Assembly: GCF_000001735.4 (NCBI RefSeq)
Contig: NC_003076.8
Location: forward strand, 24,679,835 to 24,743,834
Direction of reading: 5' to 3'
Source: Arabidopsis thaliana
Lineage: Eukaryota > Streptophyta > Magnoliopsida > Brassicales > Brassicaceae
DNA length: 64,000 bases
Part shown: positions 10,962 to 23,647 of the stretch, one piece after another
How positions within the stretch are numbered: the stretch's first letter is position 1
Layout of the letters: each line of letters opens with the position of its first letter
Notes under the pieces: generated by a model
Seen by the model: only the letters and a program-made list of their open reading frames with translations
Database searches by the model: none
What the model was told of the DNA's origin: nothing
Program-made: the position numbers and the translations under genes

Positions 10962-12639
10962 TGTTTTTCGATATAGATGAACAATAATGCGTAAAATTTC
11001 ATATAATTAACCTCTCACAAAACTCAAGATATAGGAACAGAGAAAAACTATATATGTTCAAAAAAGTAAAATTCTGAAGGAAATTGTTTAATCAGATAAG
11101 GAAAAAGAAACAGATCTGTTAATGAGAACTCTGATACATCTGAATATGAAACTGATCGAGAAACACCCTTTGATCTTACCCACACTGCTGCTACGTGTTT
11201 TCATTTTTTTAACGCAGAGTAGATTTTAAAAAAAATATATGTTATAAGCTTATGGAAAAGAACCAAGAGGCATGATTTCTGTGGTAGTGGTGAGGTTATG
11301 AGCTATTCCATATATATACACGTACGTAATGAGATTTTTTTTTTTTTTTTTTTGTGAAAACGTAACAAGATAGTTATGGTTAGTAAATTATTTAAATAGA
11401 TCAATAGTTAAAAAGGATAATTCGTAACTTTTCTATGAAAATAATGTCCGAAAAGTGGTGTTTGTATAGTACTATATTTTCCTACTTTCAGGTATTTTAA
11501 ATACGGTAATGCGCTTCGGTACGAGATGCAATATTTTAATTTATATATCACGTAAACGTACCTGTAGGTTCTTGCATATTTGTACATTTAACTTTTGGTT
11601 ATTAAAAAAAAATTGAATGATTGATCCAACATGGAGAGTTGGAGGGGAATAACTAAAGGGACGTTTGCAAATATATATAACTTTTAAGAATTCGATTGTA
11701 TTATATATATATCTTTGCAGATATTTTTGTATTGTTTAAATAGTTGGTTTCTGTTAGGTATATATATAAAAAAAAACTATCAAACAGTTTAATACTTAAA
11801 ACGTATTTTACTATTTTTATACTGCAAACGCATAATGAAAAAACAAATCTGGTTAACGAGAAAGTATAAATTTACATTATTGTTTTTCTTATCAATAATA
11901 AACATTATTGTTCATCATTGAGAATGAAAGGGTGATTGTAACATCACGTGTTTTTTTTCCAGCGTAGGTCCTTTTTGTTTGCCACTTTTGTGGCTGTTGT
12001 ATTATTGCTCGTCGTCTATACCACCTTAACATATTCTTCTTTCCATTGTCTAAAAATCATTCTTAAACAAAAAATATTCTTCTATTTATATCATTCCCTC
12101 TTTGACTCTCTCAACCTAAACCTTATGATTTAATTCGAACTAGTCTTGATGAGGTTTCCTAAGGTTTTGTTAGTTATCGGAATAGTTAGAACAATATTTT
12201 CTGATGCTATTCTTCACGTATGTATATGTACCTATGATTTTATCTCATGCGCATTTTTCAAGGTAGAGTGAAAAAGATAAAATTTATACTCCCATGGATC
12301 GTTTAAAACTAGACCTTGTTTGATCTAGAAAAATATTTTACATAGAACACAAACTTGTATTGTATATAAATTTAATCAAATTTAACATCTTATTTTGCAT
12401 TATAAAACAAAAATATGTTAGTGCCACAAAGTAAATTCTATATAATTAAACACCTGCCACACCTACACTCTTAAGCTAGGTCTGCCCCTGCCTAGTTCTC
12501 GTACTGCAAGCTAAGTGAACTCTTATCAATTTGTGCGTGTGTATATTTTACTTTGCTATTTTGAAGTTCTTGATTATTATTCTTTAAGTCGGATTTAGTA
12601 TTTAGTTTTTAACAAAAGGAACTCTTACAAGGAAGATAG

Positions 12640-12867
12640 AATATGATACAGCTATGCTTGAAGAAGGCTTGGGTTTAACATTTCGTTTTGGTCGGTTTTC
12701 GTGTTGAAGCTTTCTATGGATAGAAGCCAATCTCTCATTGTTCTGTTGGTTCTAGTCATTGCTGGAGTGAAAATGTTAAGAGCTACGATAGCTCCAAACT
12801 GTGTAAAAAGATTACCTGAAGTAGGAGTTTTATGAGAGCGCCACATATTTAAACCATCTGCATTTCT
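12640..12867 (-). pseudogene. Exon-like coding remnant, identity unknown
   Basis: On the minus strand a TTTTGTAG acceptor-like site at about 12875-12868 is followed by an open frame of about 70 codons ending in TAG. The peptide (NADGLNMWRSHKTPTSGNLF, then TQFGAIVALNIFTPAMTRTN) has mixed composition and looks like a true coding exon, unlike the low-complexity frames nearby. No matching upstream exon is visible, so I read it as a relic or captured fragment of a gene elsewhere. I cannot name the family. A functional short gene is less likely. Confidence 0.4.
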
Positions 12868-14938
12868 ACAATTTTGTTAGGATCAGTTTGGGTTACTACA
12901 TAGAGTAATCATTTGATTCTTCTTTCTTTTGGGAAAATTTTAGTCAATAAGTATTGATTATATCCCTAAGATCCGCTGGTTCCAGTCAGTTATATATGTC
13001 AACCTACTTAAACGGTCCCATAGTGTATCTTCACTTATTCTTGATTATTTCCTTGGTCCCATAATATTTTAGTTATTTTGCAAACTAAAACTCACCATAA
13101 TCCTTCATTTTACAAACCTAAATTTTCGCAACGACTCACTTCCGAGCATTTACATTGCTTCAATTCTTCTAACTCTTCGTGATTTTGTAGCTTTTTTTGT
13201 TGCGGTTTTATCTTATTCTCCACTATCATTTTGCAAAACAAGTTGCTCTACATTTTATTTTGTGTCCTAACTTTTTTCTAGTGACGTAAATTTTATACTT
13301 GGACAGGTTGCTTTATCCACTCAAAACCACAGTTATGTGATCTCTAGCATTTTCGACAATTTATTTATTCTTTCCTGTTGACTGTTGTCACTCTTGTTTT
13401 GTTCCGATTATATGCGAATATACTTTTTGTTATATTAATCCCCACATCACACGAGGTTAAATTCTTTTTCTTTTTAATGTTCTTGTAGTTAATCATCTTT
13501 TTGTTTAACTTTATATCATGCTTAAACACTTCTACACGCCAATTATTATAGTTTCGTTCCCAAAGGCACTACTGATTCTGAATCGGGACGTAGAATTAGG
13601 ACTCATTAATTAGAATTCTGAGTTATGGAAACTCTTATCTGATAAAAAAAAATGGATACACTTACACAATTAGATTAAAATAAAACAGAATAATAAAATG
13701 ATTTTATCTGTGAGGTGATAGAGAACTTCAGTGATTCTTAATTGGGGAATTTGGGACCATGAGAAATATCCACTCACCCCAAAAATTAAAATTAAAAGGT
13801 CTTTCTTTTAGACTGCCCCCTTTTACTTTTAACATTTGAAAAATAATGATTTTCTTTATGAATAAGAAATGAATATTTGTCTACTTTTTATTTTGAAATG
13901 GATTTAACGGCCCGACGGGAGATCACTGATTTCAGTTGTGCTGTCAGTTGTGTTCTCAATTCCAATTTTCTTTCAAATAATTGGTATTTTCAACTATAAA
14001 TTATTAGAAAAATATTATGATATAAACAATACGATGACAGTCATACATTTACATTTACTTGTTACGATGCGTGTCGATGGCAAATTTTTATCTATGTGTT
14101 GTTGATACATAAACATTTGTGTATCAACTTTATCTGCATGCATGAACTCGTGTAAACCAAAGAACCGGGATATCGATCTCCCAAGCCTTAGTCGAAGCAC
14201 ATTCGGTCCAAAATGCTTTGACAATCAGATGATTCATATTAAAGTCCAAACATATTTGTCTTCAATAGGGCAAACAAAAAAAAGAGAGTTCATACTTAAT
14301 TACGCCGCAACATGTGGACTTCGAGTCACGAGTATAACCAATGATCGTTTTTTTTGGAAGACGCCATTCCGTCTCCGGCCCAAAGAACAATGACCGTTTT
14401 CTTCGTGTACATTTGTTTATTCAATAATCAATATAAATATACATGACAATATTTTCAATGTTCTTAATAAAAAAATTATTTTATTGGATCAATTATATGC
14501 TTTTAAGCAAATAAACCTTTTATTTTATTTTTACCCGAAAATAGAAATGTTTATTTTGTCATATAAGAAGACAAAAGATCTGGCATATAGAGGAAGTAGC
14601 TAGGCTATAAACTCCTGTTGAAAACGATATAATTAAAAATCAAAACAAGAATGAACCATGCATTTACCCGTCCACTAGTAAAACCTGAAAAGAATTTCAA
14701 ACACGAGTGGTCTTTAGATTCAACAGTTGATGCATAATACATAGGCAAATCATATTGTGTAGAGTGATTAAAAAATCGACTAAAGTATGATAACCCTATG
14801 TAGAAAGTAGCTTTAAATATAATAATTACGAAATTGACGGCTATCATTTATTATTACTAAAATATTATTATAAATTAATTATTGTTTCTGTTAATAGCTA
14901 AGTAAAACATTATTTCAACGAATATACTCTATTACACT

Positions 14939-14982
14939 TGCTCTCATTTGTGTTTTGTTTTTGGGTAAGTGCTCTCATTTGT
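14939..14982 (-). repeat. Micro-insertion with 13-bp direct repeat
   Basis: TGCTCTCATTTGT at 14939-14951 and 14970-14982 flanks 18 bp (GTTTTGTTTTTGGGTAAG), T-rich on plus, so A-rich on minus. It looks like a target-site duplication around a minus-oriented A-tailed insert. Confidence 0.5.
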
Positions 14983-15496
14983 TTTTGTTGGACAAGTAAA
15001 AATAAAAAACGATCAAGTTATTTCTTTTGTGTGGGTATTTTGAGTCGGGTGATTACCTCCGATTACGAACCATCATAAAAATCTTCCTCCAAGCAGTTTG
15101 CTATAAGATTTTAAAGCAGCAACACAACACCCGATTGCGTTGTACATAATCTAAGCCGTCAAGTGTCATCATCAAAATATTATGCAAATTAATCGCAACC
15201 GCATTAATTAGCTCCCTTTTTTGGCCTTTGGGGCATCACTCCGTTCATTATCTGGTTCCGCATGCACTAAGCTGAATCTTTTCTTAGATCTACTTTTTTA
15301 TTTTTTATTTTTATTTTATTTTATTTTTGAATATCTTCTTCTCATTCTATGGCTATGATTTCTAATATTGTATTAGAATAATGTTCAAAAGAACCATACA
15401 CTTCCAATTCAAAATTAACTAAATTTGTCCATGAACATTACATATTAGAATAGAAATGTCTCATTTATCGATGTGGGACATTTTAAATGACTTAGC

Positions 15497-16308
15497 GCTT
15501 GATTGGTTTTCCCTCTACCACCCGCAAACGCAGCGTTTGCGGTTGGTAGCGGTTGTTAGCGATTGACACCAATCATAAAAACCGCTAGACATCGCTTTGG
15601 GCCGCTCGAAATCGCCCGTTTTCAAAAGCTCCTTCCCGCAAGCGTTTGCGGTTGCGGGCGGTAGCGGTTAGGTTAAAAAGAAAACTTTTTTTAATTAAAT
15701 TAAATAATTGTGGCTTTCACCCAAACTCTAATCATTATAATTAAAATAATCTAATCTTTTATATATCTTATTTTTATTAGAAAACCTTAATCAATATATT
15801 ATAACCCTATTGTCTCAATTATGGCATCCGATGAAAATCAAAATCAAGAATCAAACATAAGTATCATCTAACCTTTTATTCATTCATTAGCTAGTGTAAT
15901 TCTTTAACTATTTCATAGCATCGTTGTTTTTATTTTATTTTGTATTCTTTTTAGTTTTTTGATTGAATACATGTTTCGATTTGTTTTCTCGATTAGAAAT
16001 CATTTGGTCGGACGAGATGATATATTGTATTTTTATTTGGTCAGAAAATCAAGTTTTCTAATATTATCAATTTATCTTAATATATTATATTTTTATTTCT
16101 TTTAATAGTAATATATTATATTTATTTTGGTTATTTTTTATTTAATTACTATCGCACCCGCTGGTTTACCAGTCATAAAACTCCCGCAAAAGCATCCATT
16201 ATCAAACGCTCAACCAGTCGTTCAAAACGCTTGATAACGCTTGAAACCGCAACCGCCCGTTTTCGCAAACTCCCGCAACCGCATCCGCTACGTTTAAACC
16301 AGTCAGGC
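15497..16308. mobile_element. Non-autonomous DNA transposon-like element with GC-rich ends
   Basis: About 812 bp with GC-rich ends full of GCGGTTGCGG/CCGCAACCGC variants and an AT-rich core. The left end GCTTGATTGGTTT matches the inverted right end GCCTGACTGGTTT, so these are imperfect terminal inverted repeats. Multiple short subterminal repeats in both orientations fit hAT-type elements. I could not find a clean 8-bp target duplication, so family and exact borders are uncertain. A short frame in the core at 15821-15871 (MASDENQNQESNISII) could be a worn transposase start. Confidence 0.5.
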
Positions 16309-16375
16309 TATTAATCTTTCATTCTACGATTAAATATATGTTCAAAAAATAATTAAACTGTGCACAAGACTGTTT

Positions 16376-16429
16376 GACTTTAGGTTTTAGTACTCTTTTG
16401 CACACACAAAAAAAAAAAGACTTTAGGTT
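16376..16429 (+). repeat. A-tailed micro-insertion with 11-bp direct repeat
   Basis: GACTTTAGGTT at 16376-16386 and 16419-16429 flanks 32 bp that end in about 12 As. This matches the pattern of a short A-tailed insert within a target-site duplication. Confidence 0.5.
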
Positions 16430-17333
16430 CCAGGTAGTACAAAAAAAAGAATTACCTTTAGCCATACAATTTGTAAATTAATTGAGAAGAGAAGAATGAT
16501 AGAATGAAAAGTCATAGAATAAGAAGCATTATAACAGTTGAATTAAAATTATCTTATTTTTGAAAATAGATATGTTAACTAAAATACAACGTGATACTTT
16601 TCTTTTGGAGCAAAAAATACATCGTCATGAAAGGAAATTTTGTGTTCTTCACAGAATGTAAATCTTACAATAATAATTTTCCTTTACCGTTTTTCACGAC
16701 AACAAATGGAAAAACGTTTACTACTGATTTTTCTTTAAACAGTAATAAAAACTTATCTTTTGTAGAGTTGTCATTTTCGTGATTACTATGACTTGAAGAA
16801 ACTATTTGGCAATCGCTGCGGAGAAAACAAGAAAATAAAGAGGGACCATGCATTTGATAGAACGCTGTGATATCAATCAATTACGACAGCTTCTATTGGT
16901 ACATAATTGAAGAAATTTGGTTTTATTCGATATTTAGCAGTTTTGTTTAGCTAGTCCAATTTTGATTTATGCTACATTTTTACAATTGTTAATTAGACAC
17001 AAAATGAATATGATACTAACTATTGGTCCTTGCAAGGACATATTCACCCCCTCTTGGTTTATACAAAATGCGGAAATACGAATTCCACTAATATATCTAT
17101 ACAATTAGTTAATATGGCTAGGCTAAAGACCACACCATCAAGAGCTCCTTTTGAGACAAAAACAAAAAATGAAAAGTAACGAAATGATGGAAGGTGGGTT
17201 CTCTTGGGTAAGGTTTATGTGGTTCTCTACTCTTGGAATTCTTTATTCTTAATATAGTATATTAAGTTTTTAAGAAACTAAATACATAAATTTTAATCAC
17301 CAATTTTGGTTTTCTACCTTAGGCCATTAAAAA

Positions 17334-17335
<2 letters not shown>

Positions 17336-17371
<36 letters not shown>
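17336..17371. repeat. (AT)n microsatellite
   Basis: About 18 uninterrupted AT units in the MYB28-NAC100 spacer. Likely length-polymorphic. Confidence 0.95.
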
Positions 17372-17374
<3 letters not shown>

Positions 17375-20177
17375 GTAAAGCTATTAATTTTTTTGGGATT
17401 TCGATTTTTTTTCGTAAAAGAAATTTTAACTTGTAGGTTTTGGTTCATGATATCACAAGATGACATGTGGTCTATATTGGATCTTCTCTCTCAAACCAAA
17501 AATCGATCGAAGTACAAAAGAAAGATATATATGGAGATGTCAGACGATCATGTCTTTTAATAAAGTACTACTCTATTTATGGTTTTTATTTGGTCTAATC
17601 TTCTGTTTGTAGCTAATTGTAATATGATAAAATTAGATATACTTCTTGTTTGATTTTATGTTATAAATACATAAACCAGACATGTTTAATAACATTTGAG
17701 GGAAAGTATAAAGTATTCACATGTGGTTTGTTCAACAAGTTACAAGAATTGTCGTTCAAGTCCTTACCAAATATGTTACGAGTTACATTTAGGGATGGAT
17801 TCATGTTTCGTGGATTCGTCACAACAATTATTTAATAGTTGTCAATTAAATTTGGTTCAAAATTTCTGTAATAAAAATTCTTTTAAGAATAAATCTGATG
17901 TAGCCTAATGTTCTTATTTTGAGTGCTTAAAGTCTCTTAGGTTACCATGTGATTAGCAATATGTTTGGGCATTCTTAGGATGTATTTTTGGTGCATTTTC
18001 AGTATAAGATGTTTTTAATCTGCAAGTCGTAAGCGAAAGATTATGCATTTGGATTGCATTTGCATGGTAGAAGATGTATTTCAATTGATACTGAGATATG
18101 TGATAAGTGATTGTTAATTATAGCAAGAATGTATCCTTTATCTAAAGATTGATATCCGATCCCTTCGTATTTCTCTGATTCTTAAATCTCTCTCAAACCC
18201 CTAAATAGCTCAGCAAATCTTTCACTATCATTTTTTTTATATAAAAAGATGGATATCCGTGTTATTTGTCTTTTGCATTGTGTACGTAGGTAGTAGTGTT
18301 GTTTGTACGTACATGCAAGATTGAATGTGTAGAACAAGTGTACCAGTTTTGGGCCATATTGGGCTTCTACTGTACCTATTCTCTACGTTACACTTATTTT
18401 TATTATTTTGACGAACTTAGCTGCATGCTGTATAGTGTATACGATGTATAGCAGTTAATGCCCACTTCATGAATGATGATATATTGTTAGTATTTTGGTT
18501 CAATATACCGATTTGACTCCAGTTCAAGTTTTTCCCATTTGTGCGGTTCTCAAAACAAACAGTGAAGAACATATCTAGAATAATTGTGAGTAATTTAAGA
18601 AATCACAGAAATATTAAAATCATTAAAAAAAAGTTCCTAGTTTTCGCAAAAAAAAGTTAATAACTAGAGTCCTTAAAAAACCTAAGAATACCCGGCCCAC
18701 TAGACCCATAACTAATTAACTATATAGGTCCAAGAGAAATCTTTTTCGCAATCAATTTATTAAAATCATAAATGGAAATAGTTCATGTAATTTGTAGTAT
18801 ACTTTTTTGAGAATAAAACAAAATTTAAGAAAAATATCTGGTAGATCACTCTGTTTTTACTGAGCACTTGATATTTTCTTTGTAGAAAATCATATTATTA
18901 GAGTAGGAAGAAAGAAGGACGAACATTTGTTTTGTGGAAATAAACTGGTGAACAATTAACATCTAATTACGACACGTGGTTATACGTATCCATGTAAAAC
19001 CCGCAATTAACTTTGTACGTAAGGTTTCAAGTTCAACTTGAATAATTATACGCAGCCTAAATTAGAAAAATACAAAACTTTAATCCAACCCTCCTTTGGG
19101 TTTGGAAAACTGGCTATTAATACATTTGGTAATTAAAATAAAAAGGGATGGTTATGAAGGTATTAGTACTACCTCATTTGTAATATATAGCTCTGTAGTT
19201 TATAAACTATCGAAAAAAATCAAATGTTTTAGTTATATATATTTGATGTTTCTCAACAAATGTTTCATAACTTCATCAAAGAAAAAAACAAATTTTTCTT
19301 AAAGAACTTTTAGATAGATTTTTTACTCTATTTTACGCGCTAAACATGTTTTCCTGTAGAATATTTTTTTGTTCATAAAGAATGTTTAGAAAGTAAATAT
19401 ATAGTACGTTTGTTCATTTGGATAATCGAATCAACTTCTGTAATCATCTCGCATTCACCACTATAAAGAAAATGAAGTGCAAAATTTAACTTGGAATATA
19501 ACAAGAACAATACATATAAAGAACCTTAACCAAAAGGTGAAGAAAAAATCAATAGGAAAACAAGACAAAACGGTTGAGGGGAAATGCAAAAACAAACAAA
19601 TGAAAAGAAATGAGAAATGTTAAAAAAGGATGTGTTAAGGAAGATGTCGTGTGGGACTCAATTTATTTCATTTCTAGTTATGATCATACCATCACGTGCC
19701 TCTATCACTTCTCCACACCTTTTGTTTGGTAATTCAAAATGTGTCATAAAATTAAAATGATAGAGATTCTAATTTTCATCCGAGTTTAATTAAGATCATA
19801 TAGAGATAGAGATATATGGTTGTATGATACCTTTCAGTAAACATCAGTGTGCACCATTATAGCCACATAGAGCTTAGAAGTGTTATAATTAGGTTTGTAT
19901 ACTTGATTTGGTGACTGTTGTGATGACATTGAGATTGAAGTGATCATATATATGCAGCTCATGTATCGGTTCATCCATTAAATTTTACCAAGTGGAACAA
20001 AAATATAATTAAGAATTTGAACAATAACCGATATTACCACAGCTAAATATTAGTTCCAAAAATACTGTAATTTTCCAAACAAATTCAAAAATATAGGAAG
20101 AGTTCTTAAAGATTTGAGTCAAATGGTAATTGATTTGACGACTGATTACATAACATAGTCATCAATAGTTGTACATA

Positions 20178-20180
<3 letters not shown>

Positions 20181-20228
<48 letters not shown>
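20181..20228. repeat. (TA)n microsatellite
   Basis: 24 uninterrupted TA units. The apparent open frame through it is only the Tyr-Ile translation of the repeat. Confidence 0.95.
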
Positions 20229-20231
<3 letters not shown>

Positions 20232-21493
20232 TGGAGGTTAAGAATATATGATATGTCGAACGACTAAAAGAGAAAAAAGGATATACGAAATAGAAAAGTT
20301 GTGTTACGTAATATATATAGACAATACACACAAATTTCAAGCATCACGCATGACAGCTTTATAACGGAATAGATTCCTCATGGATATATAGAGAAGATGT
20401 GCGAAGTATATACATTTCAAATTTTACTTATTGTAGCTTTCTTTAAAAAGTTTGTTCTTACCAGAATTATATATCCATAGGTTAGTATAATTACTTCTTA
20501 TTTAGTTTTTAGTATTACAACATGTTCTTTCTAAAACTATTATACCTATTGAATAATAAATTTAAAATATATGTTTTTATACATTTTATTTCTCTTCACA
20601 TCTTTTCGAGTAGTATAACAAATGAGATATTTTTTCTATAAAGAAGAAATGAGATACTTTCGAAACTCTACTAATTGATACGTTACGTGAATTAAGGTTT
20701 TAATGTTCATGAAAATTGTGTTTCACTTTATACATTCCCAAAATTTTAATAAACCACATGGGGGAATGCATATATGAATATACTATACCTTATTCTCTAT
20801 TTTATGCTAATTTAGATTTACAATGTCAATAGTAGAAAATCCAAATGTGAAGTGTCTTCTTAGTAAAATTGGAGATATTATATTCTACATTTCTTCACGT
20901 TAAGCCGAAAATATGACCGGTTTTTAACAAGCACCAAAAATGGAATATACACCACCTCTTCACATCTACAAATGAAAGCACAAGTGAAGGAAAAGGAACG
21001 TTGAAAAACAATTATTTGTTCTCCAAGACCATTTACCAATCAAATTAATAGATATTAAATTCTAAGATAATTGATAAATGTTAACAAACAAACAAAAAAC
21101 GATGTGTCGTCTAACATCTCAAAATTTCATATTTTTAAAATTTGCATAAATCTATGTAAAATTAAAAAGCTCAAAATGTTGGTTATTATGTTATTTTAAA
21201 ATATTAGTGATAAATTTTGGCGTAGAACTAAATTTTTCCATGAGGATGAAAACAATGGAATCTCAATTCTCGCCTAAAAATGATATTAGTTCTAAAATAT
21301 ACATTTGATTATAAACATCGTAGAGGTACAAAATTGTATTATAATACTTTAGTCATATATCAAATCATATTTTTAAGTTTCTTTAAATTGTTATAATATA
21401 TAGTGGAAGTTGATATGAGAGTATATGACAATAGCCTATACAAACTTTAACACACCACAGTAAATTAATGGACATGAGAATCTTGAATCATCT

Positions 21494-22719
21494 TCAGTAA
21501 TTCCAGAAAGGTTCAAGATCAACCGGTCCAGTAGAGGAAGACGGATCTTCTTGAGAATCAAACCGTCTCTTACCAAATTCAAAATCCGATGAGATATCAG
21601 TGTTCATGTCAGTTGAAACTCCGGTTTCTTGTGAGACACTCATCGTTTTGAGACTTTGTCTTCTGTTGTTCTCGATCATAGCATGTAGAACTGAGTGTTC
21701 TTGCGTGAGAACCGGGCTCTGTAGATTCATAGAAACCTGGAGGGACTGAGTTTGATAGAGTGGAATCCTGTGAAAAATGTCGGCTTGGATCGAGTTAAGA
21801 ACAGGGCTGCTGAAGCAATTGAGTGTGGTTCCTTGGTTTTGATCCGTTTGGTTGGAGAAGCAGGGCACGTAGACCGGTTCTGTTTTGGTTTTATCGTTGT
21901 AAGGCGAAGAATCGGTTAAAGAGGGCAAAAGCGAAGGGTTAAAGTCGGTTCCGAGTGAACCGATTCGGATTAGACTCGAAATCGGGATCTTCTTCCCTCC
22001 AGCACTCTTTTGGAACACCCTGCATATCACCCATTCATTCTGCAAACCCCAAAACAAAAACAAAATTAGTAAACAAAAGGAAAACAGAGCATAAACAGAG
22101 TAAGTGTTTGGTTTTCGGGTTAACCTTTGCGGTTTTCGGCAAGTTATGGGCAGAGAATTTTCCTTCAAGCCTGTACTCATGCATCACCCAGTTGGTTTTC
22201 TGACCTTTAGGAGCTCTTCCTCTATAGAAAACAAGTGTCTTCTTCATCCCAACAAGTGATTTGCCTCGGTATATCTCTTTATCCTTCCCGGTCGCCTTCC
22301 AATAACCGGCTTCAGTTGCTCGGTTAGTTCTTAAACCGGTGGGATACTTTCTGTCTCTCACACAGAAAAAATACCATTCTTTCTCACCCATTTTTGCCAT
22401 CCCTATATACACAAAAAAATCAATCTTCCAACAACATTAGCTCTCAAGAAGAAGACAAAGAGAACACTTGTTTAGATTCAGAAAAAAAAAAGACTTTAAA
22501 ACTTGAAATCCTGATTTATGATCAAAACATACATGGTAACTCCCATGGCTCTGATTTGTTTAAATCAACTTCACCGATAGCTTTAGCTGAGAAGCTGGTG
22601 TCAAGAACCTTCTTATGGAGATAGTGAGTTATGAGTTCTTCATCTGTTGGATGAAACCTGAACCCAGGAGGTAAATCCATCTGCTCTTCCTCCTTTTGAA
22701 ACCCACAAAAAGTCTCCAT
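21494..22719 (-). CDS. NAC100: NAC-domain transcription factor NAC100
   Basis: Three coding exons, the usual NAC structure: 22719-22533, 22402-22125 and 22039-21494, giving 336 residues. The NAC domain starts at [20 protein letters not shown] (about residues 15-34) and continues through [60 protein letters not shown] and [11 protein letters not shown], so subdomains A-E are present. The C-terminal region is Ser/Thr/Gln-rich and ends in LEPFWNY, typical of the CUC/NAM-like clade. An intact miR164 site lies in exon 3, which places it in the miR164-controlled set with CUC1, CUC2, NAC1 and ORE1. It matches AT5G61430. It should act as a nuclear DNA-binding regulator of development and senescence. 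Confidence 0.95.
21853..21873 (-). promoter_or_regulatory. miR164 target site in NAC100 exon 3
   Basis: The plus strand here reads TGGAGAAGCAGGGCACGTAGA, equal to miR164 (as I recall it) at the first 18 positions and differing at two near the miRNA 3' end. The NAC100 mRNA is therefore almost fully complementary. Pairing is complete over the seed and the cleavage position (miRNA nucleotides 10-11). It encodes the VPCFSN segment of the protein. Confidence 0.93.
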
Positions 22720-23647
22720 CGTTTCTTCCCCAAGAAACCTTAAACCCTTAAAACTGAAACCAAAACCTGATTTTTTTTTTTAATGGGTTTCTTGATTTGA
22801 TCTTGGACGTTTTTTTTTTTTGAAGATATAGATTCAGAGAGTACTATGCAGATAAATTTATAAATAAAGAGAGAAAAAGATGAACAGAGAAGTTAGGGAG
22901 AAAGGTTAGGAAGATGAAGAGGAAAATATAAAGGGAAAAGAGCCAAATGAAACTATAAAGTTTGGAACTTTCAAGGAGTGGAGAAAAACGAAATTGCGAT
23001 ATTTCATTTTCTTAATTATAAGAAAATTACGTCAAAACGAAAATTTTGTTTTTTTAAGAATTTGGAAGAATAAAAAGAGTATATGTATTTCCCAATTTTT
23101 TTGTGTGAGAAGAAAGATACGTAGTGTGTAACGCAACTTGGGTAGGTTGTTTTAGCACTTTCCCCTTTTAAAAAACTTTTTTTCTGAGCTTTTTAAATAT
23201 TCGTAGAAAATAATTCAATTTTGAAAAAAAAAATATTAGACCTTTTTTAAATTAAGGAACTGTTTTGGGATAGTTATAGGAGCTAGAAAATAAATAAATC
23301 AATAAGGAAATAAATATCTGTGAATTAAGTTAATTCAATTAACAAGAGAATGGAAATTCTTTGAATCTAACGCATTAAGCATGGTTACTATAATTGTATT
23401 GAAATATACAAAGAATGATCTATAACCTTATTACGTCGGTTAAGCAAATACAATGAATAATGACAATGTCTTAGAAAAACAAAGTTACACAGAAATAACT
23501 ATGTGGTTTTTAATATTTATGGTGGCAACACTTAATTCAGTGATTAGCAAAAGAGTTTAGAGTTCATATTTTCCATTATATTTCATACGCAAGAGGTTTT
23601 AGATATCCTTTTGTATTCGTTTGAAAAGAATAATGGATGGTACTTTA

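Larger units (their letters stand above)
10962..21493. other. 10.5-kb gene-poor spacer between MYB28 and NAC100
   Basis: AT-rich DNA between two minus-strand genes; the left end is the MYB28 promoter. I find no complete protein gene. Contents I can point to: a T tract near 11336-11354, an exon-like coding remnant at 12640-12867, a micro-insertion at 14939-14982, a GC-rich-ended transposon-like element at 15497-16308, another micro-insertion at 16376-16429, and (TA)n tracts at 17336-17371 and 20181-20228. Two TGGGCY elements at 18350-18365 have no gene attached. Confidence 0.6.

Noticed and set aside
11336..11354. T tract upstream of MYB28 as a possible micro-insertion
   Set aside because: No flanking direct repeat found.
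18350..18365. Two TGGGCY elements in the MYB28-NAC100 spacer
   Set aside because: Only two short motifs, no ORF, TATA or leader nearby.
18623..18657. Repeated AAAAAAAAGTT as a possible micro-insertion
   Set aside because: The repeat is mostly the A tract itself, so the flanking duplication is not informative.
20146..20340. 64-codon minus-strand frame across the TA repeat
   Set aside because: Translation of the microsatellite.
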